A DNA stretch of 12,520 nucleotides. Origin: an uncultured Bacteroides sp. (GTDB lineage Bacteria > Bacteroidota > Bacteroidia > Bacteroidales > Bacteroidaceae). Below, piece after piece: positions 6,187 to 12,520 of this stretch. The first letter of the stretch is position 1. Each line of letters starts with the position of its first letter. A program made the translations under genes and the position numbers. The notes under the pieces are model-generated. The model did no database searches and was not told the origin of the DNA. It was given only the letters and a program-made list of their open reading frames with translations. Location of the stretch: contig URWP01000059.1 in assembly GCA_900551645.1 (NCBI GenBank), positions 1 to 12,520 on the forward strand, given 5' to 3'.

Positions 6187-8748
6187 ATGAATAAGAAAAT
6201 CTGCTGTCTGCTCATATCACTCCTGCTCTTGTCCGGACTATACGGACAAAATGTGACTGTAAAAGGAGTTGTCACCGATTCGATAACAGGAGAAGCACTT
6301 CCATATGCAGAGTTACTGATTCAAGGGAGCACCTTCGGAACCATTACAAATGGAGAAGGACAATTTTCCCTTTCTGTCCCTTCCGGGAAAAAGACTTTGG
6401 TAGTTTCTTACTTAGGATATGATTCACATAAAATAGAGTTGATTCCGGAAAAGACAACGTATCTGTCGATTCCCTTGTCACCTAGTGGAATCCATCTTGA
6501 AGAAGTGGTTATCAAGCCCCAGAAAGAGAAATATCGGAAAAAAGATAATCCGGCAGTCCGGCTGATACGAAAAATGATCGAACGTAAAAATTTGAACAAT
6601 CCTTATACACAAAACTATTTCAGCTATGAGCATTATGAAAACATTCTTTTTGCCATGAACGAATATACCCCCAAACCGTCCAAATCCGGGAAGAAAAACA
6701 AATTCGGTTTTGTGGAAGAATTCGTCGATACACTGACTGACGGAACCACGATTCTACCGGTCTCGGAAAAAGAACGGGTCGAAATGGTATATTATCGCAA
6801 TCACCCGAAATCAGAAAAGCACGTAATTAAAGGCAGTCAGTCATCTGGAGTGGACGAAGTATTCTCACGGGACGGAGTACAACAGTTTCTGGGAGAGGCT
6901 TTCCGCGAAGTGGATATATTCAAGAATGACATACCGCTGTTCCTGCAGCGTTTTGTCAGCCCACTTTCCAACATCGGTCCCAATTACTATAAATATTATC
7001 TGCTCGATACACTGGATGTAGCCGGACAACCTTGTATAGACTTGGGATTCGTACCTTTCAATTCCGAGACATTCGGATTTACAGGACATTTGTATGTCAC
7101 GCTTGACTCAACCTATTTCGTCAAGAAAGCCATATTGAATGTACCGAAAGATATCAATCTGAACTTTGTGTCACACATGACCATTGAACAGACCTTCGAG
7201 CGTACTGCCGACAGTACTCGTCTGATAACAAAAGATGACATTAAAGTAAATTTTAAATTAAGCGAAAAGTCGAAAGGGATGTATGCAAGAAGATTGAATA
7301 TTTACCGCAACCATTCGTTTGATGAGCCAGACGCAAAGACAGCTCAAGTGTTTCAGGAAAGCAGTCCCACCATTATCTGTACAGATGCTTATCATCAATC
7401 AGACAACTACTGGAAGACTGTACGTCCGAATGAAGCTGTCCGAAAGAACCCTAACTCTGTAAGCACTCTAATGACCAGACTACGTTCGGTTCCTGTATTC
7501 TATATTACAGAAAAAATCATAAGTACACTGGTTTCCGGATACATTCCCACTCATAAAGATCCGTCAAAGAACAAATTCGATTTAGGACCTATGAACTCTA
7601 CCTTCAACGGGAATACCGTGGAAGGAGCCCGTTTCCGTATCGGTGGAGGAACAACCCCTGTGCTCAGTAAAAGATGGTTTGCCGATGGCTATCTGGCTTA
7701 TGGAACAAGAGATCAGAAATTCAAATACGATGCCTTATTGGAATACTCCTTCAAAGACCGTAAAGATTACCGACTGGAGTATCCCATCCATTCCATCCGC
7801 ATGGAATACATGTATGACCTGAACAAACTGGGCCAACAATACATGTACACCAGCAAAGACAACATGATGCTGGCTATCCGCCGGAAGAAAGACAAGTATG
7901 CCACTTACCTGCGAAAGGCTGAACTGACCTACACCCGGGAACATTATAACGGAATATCCTATGCAGCCATCATCCGAAACCAACGGGAATATGCGACACC
8001 CTTCGCGGCATTCAACAGATACCATGCAGACGGTTCTTTAACGCCTGTCAACCATTACGACCTTACAGCATTGGAATTACGATTCCGTTACGGACGGAAT
8101 GAGAAGTTCTATCAAACCCGGACCCAACGTGTACCTATCACCTACGATGCCCTGATATTCAATCTGAGTCATGTGATGGCCAAAAAAGGGTTCCTGGGTT
8201 CTTCCTATAACTACCAACGGACTGATATCGGTATACAAAAACGCTTCTGGCTTTCCGCATTCGGTTATATTGACTTTATCGCCAAAGCAGGAAAAGTATG
8301 GAGTAAAGTTCCCTATCCTTTGCTCATACTCCCCAATGCCAATCTGACTTATACCATACAACCGGAAGCTTATACCAATATGAATGCCTTGGAATTTCTG
8401 AATGATGAATATGCTTCATGGGATGTGACTTATTACATGAACGGAAACCTGCTGAACAGAATCCCTTTAATCAAGAAGCTGAAATGGAGGGAAGTTTTTA
8501 CATTCAGAGGATTATGGGGAAATCTTACGGACAAGAACAATCCAATGGTTACCTCTGACAAGGAAGGGCTGTATATGTTTCCCGAGGAATCTTTCATAAT
8601 GGGAAAAAAACCTTATATGGAAGCAGGAGTAGGAATAGAAAATATATTCAAATTTCTACGGATTGATTATGTCTGGCGATTAAATTACAGAAACCATCCC
8701 GATATCCAGAAATCAGGGGTACGGATGACTATGAAACTGTCCTTTTAA
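6187..8748 (+). CDS. Outer-membrane protein: CarboxypepD_reg-like domain plus DUF5686-type beta-barrel
   Basis: An 853-residue exported protein. ATG 6187 is used because it opens directly into a signal peptide (MNKK, then a hydrophobic run ending LLLSGLYGQ); an in-frame TTG at 6175 would only add four residues. Residues about 23-105 form a CarboxypepD_reg-like beta-sandwich (VKGVVTDSITGEALPYA, then GTITNGEGQFSL and VSYLGYD), the N-terminal module common in Bacteroidota outer-membrane proteins. The rest is rich in alternating aromatic strands typical of a barrel and ends in Phe (MTMKLSF), the usual last residue of outer-membrane barrels. It lacks SusC features such as a TonB plug. Function of DUF5686 proteins is unknown to me. 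It lies 38 bp after the phosphatidyltransferase and is followed by a strong terminator, so it ends the operon and might place or export the lipid product at the outer membrane (inference). Confidence 0.85.
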   Translation: MNKKICCLLISLLLLSGLYGQNVTVKGVVTDSITGEALPYAELLIQGSTFGTITNGEGQFSLSVPSGKKTLVVSYLGYDSHKIELIPEKTTYLSIPLSPSGIHLEEVVIKPQKEKYRKKDNPAVRLIRKMIERKNLNNPYTQNYFSYEHYENILFAMNEYTPKPSKSGKKNKFGFVEEFVDTLTDGTTILPVSEKERVEMVYYRNHPKSEKHVIKGSQSSGVDEVFSRDGVQQFLGEAFREVDIFKNDIPLFLQRFVSPLSNIGPNYYKYYLLDTLDVAGQPCIDLGFVPFNSETFGFTGHLYVTLDSTYFVKKAILNVPKDINLNFVSHMTIEQTFERTADSTRLITKDDIKVNFKLSEKSKGMYARRLNIYRNHSFDEPDAKTAQVFQESSPTIICTDAYHQSDNYWKTVRPNEAVRKNPNSVSTLMTRLRSVPVFYITEKIISTLVSGYIPTHKDPSKNKFDLGPMNSTFNGNTVEGARFRIGGGTTPVLSKRWFADGYLAYGTRDQKFKYDALLEYSFKDRKDYRLEYPIHSIRMEYMYDLNKLGQQYMYTSKDNMMLAIRRKKDKYATYLRKAELTYTREHYNGISYAAIIRNQREYATPFAAFNRYHADGSLTPVNHYDLTALELRFRYGRNEKFYQTRTQRVPITYDALIFNLSHVMAKKGFLGSSYNYQRTDIGIQKRFWLSAFGYIDFIAKAGKVWSKVPYPLLILPNANLTYTIQPEAYTNMNALEFLNDEYASWDVTYYMNGNLLNRIPLIKKLKWREVFTFRGLWGNLTDKNNPMVTSDKEGLYMFPEESFIMGKKPYMEAGVGIENIFKFLRIDYVWRLNYRNHPDIQKSGVRMTMKLSF

Positions 8749-8775
8749 TATCATCAATCCATTATTATATACAAC

Positions 8776-8810
8776 AATCCCGTCATTGTTGCCAATGACG
8801 GGATTATTTT
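8776..8810 (+). terminator. Rho-independent terminator closing the biosynthetic operon (probably bidirectional)
   Basis: A perfect 13-bp stem (AATCCCGTCATTG at 8776-8788 and its exact complement at 8793-8805) closes a TTGC tetraloop and is followed by ATTTT. It begins 27 bp after the stop of the DUF5686-type gene. On the minus strand the stem is followed by a T/A-rich tract, so it may also stop transcription of the convergent AraC-family gene, whose stop is at 8871-8873. The remaining bases of this 122-bp convergent gap show nothing else. Confidence 0.92.
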
Positions 8811-8870
8811 AAGCCATATCAACCTAAGTAAATGAACTTCAGGCAATCAAGCTTATACTTATTATAAAGT

Positions 8871-9827
8871 CTATACATCCAGTCTCTCCTTATTATTGGA
8901 GTAGGTACGGTAATGAGCTGGAGGCATACCCAAATGGGTCTTTACATACTTGCCAAAGAAAGACTGATTGGGAAAATTGAACATCTCAGCAATTTCCTTA
9001 ATAGACTTGTCTGAATGCTCCAGTTGATGCTTTATCTGCTCAATAGCATAATCATTAATCCACTCTGTAGGTGTACGACCACTGACTTCTTTAATAGCTG
9101 CAGAAATATACTTGGCAGAATAACACAACTTGTCGGCATAATAACCAACAGAACGATGCATTCCTCCATCGACAGTGAGTTCTTCCATGAATTTTCTAAA
9201 GATATGCATATTCCGGTTAATTTCCATACCAGTCTCTTCAGTCTCATCAGAATGTTTTTGGATACCTTCCAACATTTCATGAAACAAAGCGGAAAAAAGA
9301 TATCCTAAAATTTCCTGCCGGTATAGATGAGAGGGATTACTGATTTTATCCATAATCAGCTGATAATATAAATTAAAATTATAGCTGTCCCTGGTTTCCT
9401 CCTCGGAGACCTTGGCAAATACCGGATTCCTATAAAGATAATACATCGCCTTTTCTGTTGCTTTTCCACGTTTTACTGTCTGCTGCAGGAATTTGGTAGA
9501 AAAACCTATCAGACTGACTTTATGCTGAGGACTGAGCAACACATTACTCATAATCATCGTGGGCAAACAAACAAAAACCTCCCCGTCCCGCAAACGATAT
9601 TCTTTTCCATTAATACTCAATTGAATCTTTCCTTCAATACAAGCTACGATGATAAACAGATTCAATCTTATCATTTGGTTAGAATAAGGCAGTTTCTCCA
9701 TATTTCTAGCTACTACTACATTATCATCTACATAATCAAGGTACTCTTCTCCTGCTACTTCTCTATGCTTTTTCAGATCATCGATACCAACTGTAATAAT
9801 CGTTTCTTCTTTTGTATACATATGCAT
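8871..9827 (-). CDS. AraC-family transcriptional regulator (cupin-like sensor plus AraC/XylS HTH)
   Basis: A 318-residue regulator. The start used is the ATG at 9827-9825; ATG at 9821 is an equally possible start two residues later, and a TTG at 9830 is less likely. Residues about 42-118 resemble the AraC N-terminal cupin (SINGKEYRLRDGEVFVCLP motif region at about 73-91). The C-terminal ~113 residues contain the double helix-turn-helix: first HTH around YYADKLCYSAKYISAAIK (about 229-246), second around SIKEIAEMFNFPNQSFFGKYVK (275-296), ending in the GMPPAHYR form of the family signature. It is convergent with the biosynthetic operon and divergent from the RND efflux operon, so the efflux genes are its most likely target, as commonly seen with divergently placed AraC regulators (inference). 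The ligand is unknown. Confidence 0.93.
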   Translation of the reverse strand: MHMYTKEETIITVGIDDLKKHREVAGEEYLDYVDDNVVVARNMEKLPYSNQMIRLNLFIIVACIEGKIQLSINGKEYRLRDGEVFVCLPTMIMSNVLLSPQHKVSLIGFSTKFLQQTVKRGKATEKAMYYLYRNPVFAKVSEEETRDSYNFNLYYQLIMDKISNPSHLYRQEILGYLFSALFHEMLEGIQKHSDETEETGMEINRNMHIFRKFMEELTVDGGMHRSVGYYADKLCYSAKYISAAIKEVSGRTPTEWINDYAIEQIKHQLEHSDKSIKEIAEMFNFPNQSFFGKYVKTHLGMPPAHYRTYSNNKERLDV

Positions 9828-9890
9828 CAAAAATTTGTACAGAGTAAATAATAATATTCAACGGATAATCAACTTTTTAATTTTTATCCA

Positions 9891-9906
9891 ATGTATCAAA
9901 ATACAT
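9891..9906. repeat. Perfect inverted repeat ATGTAT-CAAA-ATACAT
   Basis: A 6-bp palindromic pair with a 4-base spacer lying 64-79 bp upstream of the regulator's ATG. Its position suits an operator or promoter-proximal site for the AraC-family gene, possibly autoregulatory. At this AT content a chance occurrence is quite possible, so the functional reading is weak. Confidence 0.4.
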
Positions 9907-9951
9907 ACAGATAACAAAAATTCCATAAATTCTACCTTCCGATAATGCAGG

Positions 9952-9975
9952 TGTCAAGATGCAGAATCTTTGACA
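9952..9975. repeat. Imperfect inverted repeat TGTCAAGAT / ATCTTTGACA
   Basis: The left arm (9952-9960) and right arm (9966-9975) pair over nine bases with one bulged T and a GCAGA spacer. It could be a protein-binding dyad or an RNA hairpin in the leader of the minus-strand regulator transcript. It is not followed by a T tract on either strand, so it is not a terminator. Confidence 0.45.
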
Positions 9976-10039
9976 GATTTACTTCTTGGAATGAATGTCC
10001 TATTCTCCTGTTACAAAGGTGAGAAATATCGGAATATAT

Positions 10040-10077
10040 AAGCTGTTCTATTTTACACAAAAGCTGTCCGTTTGTTC
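10040..10077. promoter_or_regulatory. Candidate AraC-type operator: direct repeat with 21-bp phasing
   Basis: AAGCTGTTC at 10040-10048 recurs as AAGCTGTCC at 10061-10069, start to start 21 bp, and the match extends to 12 of 17 bases over the two 17-bp half-sites. AraC-family dimers classically bind two direct 17-bp half-sites separated by 4 bp, which gives exactly this 21-bp period. It lies about 100 bp upstream of the efflux -7 box, further than a class II activator site, so DNA looping, repression of the divergent regulator promoter, or a chance repeat remain possible. Confidence 0.5.
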
Positions 10078-10171
10078 TCTATTCCGCTTTTTGCCATAAA
10101 AATTTTCCAATATAAGGAATATAGGACATCGATACAGAAATTTAGATAAAGCATGAGTTGTTTCATTCTCC

Positions 10172-10179
10172 TATCTTTG
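10172..10179 (+). promoter_or_regulatory. Bacteroides-type -7 promoter element (TATCTTTG) for the efflux operon
   Basis: TATCTTTG matches the Bacteroides sigma-ABfr -7 consensus TAnnTTTG exactly and lies 27 bp upstream of the fusion-protein ATG at 10206, giving a short leader. A -33 TTTG box at the expected 19-21 bp spacing is not evident (the region reads ATAAAGC), which would fit a promoter that needs an activator such as the neighbouring AraC-family protein (inference). Confidence 0.65.
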
Positions 10180-10205
10180 TATCATTATGAACTAATAATT
10201 TGAAT

Positions 10206-11315
10206 ATGAAAAAAGTACAAATCAACCAAAAACGACTGATGACACTCGTCGGTTGTACAGTTTTAGGATTGGCGTCGTGCAAACAGGCACCGGATGCCGC
10301 AGTACAATCCTCTTCTTATGAAACCATGACAGTGACCACCGCCGACAAGGAACTTTCTACTTCCTATTCTGCCAGCATACGCGGGCAACAGGACATTGAC
10401 ATCTATCCGCAAGTATCGGGCACCATTGTTCGTCTCTGCGTAACCGAAGGAGAAGTAGTACGCCGGGGACAGTTGCTGTTCGTCATTGACCAAGTACCAT
10501 ACAAGGCAGCTCTGAAGACAGCAGAAGCCAATGTGGAAACAGCCCGTGCCTCTTTAGCCACCGCTAAACTGAACTACGACAGCCAGAAAGAACTGTATGC
10601 ACAGAAAGTTGTATCAGCATTCAGTTTGAAGACAGCCGAAAACAACTATCTTACAGCCAAAGCACAACTGTCACAGGCTGAAGCACAAGAAATGAATGCC
10701 CGAAACAACCTGTCATATACTGAAGTAAAAAGTCCCAGCAATGGTGTTGTGGGTGCTTTACCCTATCGTGTAGGTGCTTTGGTCAGTTCAGCCATGGCAC
10801 AACCTCTTACTACAGTGAGTGACAACAGTACAATGTACGTCTATTTCTCCATGACCGAAAACCAACTGCTTTCACTTACCCGCCAATATGGCTCGATGGA
10901 TGAGGCCCTGAAGAACATGCCCGAAGTGACACTGACACTGAACGACAATTCCGTATATGGAGAGAAGGGAAAAATTGAATCCATCAGTGGCGTCATCGAC
11001 CGCCAGACAGGTACAGTCATTGCACGAGCTGCTTTCCCCAACGAAGCACGCTTGTTACACAGTGGAGCTTCCGGCAGTATTTCCATCCCCAGCGTTTATA
11101 AGGATTGCATTATAATACCTCAGGGAGCCGCTGTACAAATGCAGAATAAATATCTGGTATATAAAGTGGTAGATGGGAAAGCCGCTTCTACACTGGTTTC
11201 TGTAGCCCCGATAAGCAATGGCCGTGAATTCGTTGTAATGGATGGGCTGAAACCGGGCGAAGAGATTGTAGCGAAAGGAGCCGGATTGCTGAGAGAAGGA
11301 ATGCAGATAAAATAA
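10206..11315 (+). CDS. RND efflux periplasmic adaptor (membrane fusion protein), lipoprotein, AcrA/MexA-like
   Basis: A 369-residue adaptor subunit. ATG 10206 is preferred to the in-frame TTG at 10200. The N-terminus is a lipoprotein signal with lipobox LASC, so Cys25 is the probable lipidated residue. After the N-terminal beta segment comes the biotinyl/lipoyl-like half motif (IDIYPQVSGTIVRLCVTEG, then VVRRGQLLFVID), an alpha-helical hairpin rich in Ala/Lys/Gln (about 98-165), the second lipoyl half (YTEVKSPSNGVVG), a beta-barrel domain, and a membrane-proximal domain (KPGEEIVAKGAGLLREG). It links the inner-membrane pump to a TolC-type outer-membrane channel. The pump gene follows 86 bp downstream. 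Residue numbers are approximate. Substrates cannot be read from the sequence; drugs, bile salts or lipophilic compounds are usual for this class. Confidence 0.94.
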   Translation: MKKVQINQKRLMTLVGCTVLGLASCKQAPDAAVQSSSYETMTVTTADKELSTSYSASIRGQQDIDIYPQVSGTIVRLCVTEGEVVRRGQLLFVIDQVPYKAALKTAEANVETARASLATAKLNYDSQKELYAQKVVSAFSLKTAENNYLTAKAQLSQAEAQEMNARNNLSYTEVKSPSNGVVGALPYRVGALVSSAMAQPLTTVSDNSTMYVYFSMTENQLLSLTRQYGSMDEALKNMPEVTLTLNDNSVYGEKGKIESISGVIDRQTGTVIARAAFPNEARLLHSGASGSISIPSVYKDCIIIPQGAAVQMQNKYLVYKVVDGKAASTLVSVAPISNGREFVVMDGLKPGEEIVAKGAGLLREGMQIK

Positions 11316-11357
11316 TAATTCAGGTTTAATCTTCAAGAACATGCAGTAACCTTAAAG

Positions 11358-11385
11358 GGAGTAACAGGAAGTATTTCTTGACTCC
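11358..11385 (+). other. Hairpin in the adaptor-pump intergenic leader
   Basis: In the 86-bp gap before the pump gene, GGAGT (11358-11362) pairs with ACTCC (11381-11385), and CAGGAA (11365-11370) pairs with TTCTTG (11375-11380) with one G-U pair, leaving an AA bulge and a GTAT loop. No T tract follows, so it is not a standard terminator. It ends 16 nt before the pump's first ATG and might affect mRNA processing, stability or translation of the pump relative to the adaptor. Confidence 0.5.
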
Positions 11386-11401
11386 ACAAACAATAAACAT
11401 T

Positions 11402-12520
11402 ATGATGAAAGGAAATATATTTATCAAACGGCCGGTAATGGCTATATCCATCTCCGTCCTGATTTTTGCCATAGGCCTTATCTCGCTCTTTACATTGCCT
11501 GTAGAGCAATATCCTGATATCGCTCCACCGACAGTATATGTGTCTGCCACTTACACAGGAGCTGATGCGGATGCCGTAATGAACGGTGTTATCATGCCGT
11601 TGGAAGAAAGTATCAACGGTGTGGAGAACATGATTTACATGACCTCTACAGCTACCAATAACGGTTCGGCTACCATACAGGTATATTTCAAGCAAGGTAC
11701 CGATCCCGATATGGCAGCAGTAAACGTACAAAACCGCGTAACACAGGCACAGGGATTGTTGCCTGCCGAGGTAACGCAAATCGGTGTAACTACACAGAAA
11801 CGTCAGACCAGTTTTCTGCAAATCAATTCACTGGTCTGCACCAACGGACGCTATGACCAGGCATTCATAGGCAATTACCTCGATATCAACGTTGTGCCAC
11901 AAATCAAACGTATTGCCGGTGTAGGCGATGTGATGGCAATGAATGCGCCCTACAGCATCCGAATCTGGATGAAGCCTGACCGTATGGCGCAATACGGTCT
12001 GGTTCCATCGGACATCAGTGCCGTATTGGCTATGCAGAATCTGGAAGCACCGACCGGTTCCTTAGGTGAAAATTCAAACAATGTATATCAGCTTACCATG
12101 AAATACCGGGGCCGTCTAAAAGAAGTATCAGACTTTGAGAACATTGTAGTCCGTGCACAGGAAGACGGTTCCATTCTTCGTCTGAAAGATGTAGCCGAAG
12201 TAGAACTGGGCGCTTTAAGTTATAGCTACGAAGGCGAGATGGACGGTAAAACAGCCATTGCCTTCATGGCCTTCCAGACAGCAGGATCGAACGCTACTGC
12301 CGTGAATGCCGAAATCTCGGCTTTGCTCGATGAGTTGTCGAAAGATCTGCCCGAAGGGTTGGAGGTTGTCAATCTGATGAGTTCTAATGACTTCCTGTAT
12401 GCTTCGATTTACAGTATTGTAGAGACGTTGGTGATTGCCATTATTCTGGTTATCCTGGTGGTATACTTCTTCCTGCAGGATTTCAAGAGTACGCTTATTC
12501 CTTCTATATCTATCATCGTT
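11402..12520 (+). CDS. RND efflux pump, HAE1/AcrB-like inner-membrane transporter (N-terminal part; 3' end outside window)
   Basis: The frame is open for 373 codons to the window edge without a stop; the family's usual length is about 1,030-1,060 residues, so roughly a third is visible. It begins MMKGNIFIKRPVMAI (11402, or 11405 if the second Met is used), the typical HAE1 start, with the first membrane segment at about residues 12-30. The porter domain follows, with EQYPDIAPP and the conserved run around GTDPDMAAVNVQNRV (about 100-114). Near the edge a second membrane segment (about 340-358) leads into FLQDFKSTLIPS, the conserved cytosolic-loop motif of AcrB-type pumps. It uses the proton gradient to export hydrophobic compounds through the adaptor and an outer-membrane channel, the latter probably encoded just downstream. 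Transmembrane Asp/Lys relay residues lie beyond the window. Confidence 0.95.
   Translation, partial: MMKGNIFIKRPVMAISISVLIFAIGLISLFTLPVEQYPDIAPPTVYVSATYTGADADAVMNGVIMPLEESINGVENMIYMTSTATNNGSATIQVYFKQGTDPDMAAVNVQNRVTQAQGLLPAEVTQIGVTTQKRQTSFLQINSLVCTNGRYDQAFIGNYLDINVVPQIKRIAGVGDVMAMNAPYSIRIWMKPDRMAQYGLVPSDISAVLAMQNLEAPTGSLGENSNNVYQLTMKYRGRLKEVSDFENIVVRAQEDGSILRLKDVAEVELGALSYSYEGEMDGKTAIAFMAFQTAGSNATAVNAEISALLDELSKDLPEGLEVVNLMSSNDFLYASIYSIVETLVIAIILVILVVYFFLQDFKSTLIPSISIIV

Larger units (their letters stand above)
9828..10205. promoter_or_regulatory. Divergent regulatory region between araC-type gene and RND efflux operon
   Basis: About 378 bp, AT-rich, without a convincing gene on either strand. 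It must hold the promoters of both the regulator (- strand) and the efflux operon (+ strand). Inside it I see, left to right: a perfect 6-bp inverted repeat at 9891-9906, an imperfect hairpin-like repeat at 9952-9975, one arm of a long-range inverted repeat at 9991-10009, a direct repeat with 21-bp phasing at 10040-10077, the other arm at 10115-10133, and a TAnnTTTG -7 box at 10172-10179. No confident -7 box for the regulator gene was found on the minus strand. Confidence 0.75.

Noticed and set aside
11333..11821. 162-codon minus-strand frame opposite the start of the RND pump
   Set aside because: The plus strand carries the clear AcrB-type N-terminus here; the antisense translation shows no family features.
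1..12520. CRISPR arrays, tRNA/rRNA genes, insertion sequences, attachment sites
   Set aside because: I scanned for spaced repeats, transposase-like proteins and terminal repeats and saw none; a tRNA search by program would be needed for certainty, but coding genes fill nearly the whole window.

Overview
The window looks like a Bacteroidales chromosome (Bacteroides/Phocaeicola type). The evidence is AT-leaning coding sequence, starts that mostly lack Shine-Dalgarno sites, a TAnnTTTG-type -7 box at 10172, a long outer-membrane protein with a CarboxypepD_reg-like domain followed by a DUF5686-type barrel, and typical family versions of the RND efflux genes. I cannot name a species.

Region 1 (1-8748, + strand) is the tail of a lipid/polyketide biosynthetic operon cut by the left edge. 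In order it encodes: the C-terminus of a FabF-like beta-ketoacyl-ACP synthase, an acyl carrier protein, two adjacent hotdog-fold dehydratase-like proteins, a phytoene-desaturase/RetSat-like FAD oxidoreductase, a FabG-like ketoreductase, a YbgC/4HBT-type thioesterase, a multipass flippase-like membrane protein (LPG synthase TM/UPF0104 type), a CDP-alcohol phosphatidyltransferase, and a large outer-membrane DUF5686-type protein. Genes are 8-52 bp apart or overlap, and a perfect 13-bp stem terminator closes the unit at 8776-8810. The ACP/KS/DH/DH/KR/thioesterase set matches the logic of aryl-polyene (APE) and flexirubin-like clusters: iterative elongation, ketoreduction and dehydration without enoyl reduction gives a conjugated polyene acyl chain. 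The phosphatidyltransferase, flippase-like protein and OM protein suggest the chain may be placed on, or moved with, an envelope lipid; that part is inference.

Region 2 (8871-12520) is a separate unit. An AraC-family regulator on the - strand runs tail-to-tail with the biosynthetic operon and diverges from an RND tripartite efflux operon: a lipoprotein membrane-fusion protein, then the first 373 residues of an AcrB/HAE1-type pump that runs off the right edge. The ~380-bp divergent intergenic region contains a good -7 box, a direct repeat with 21-bp phasing (the geometry expected for an AraC-type operator), and several inverted repeats. A hairpin lies in the 86-bp gap between the fusion protein and the pump.

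The most interesting points are the polyene-type cluster joined to phospholipid-headgroup and envelope-transport functions, the split active-site pattern in the two hotdog proteins, and a CDP-alcohol phosphatidyltransferase whose signature lacks the usual fourth aspartate.
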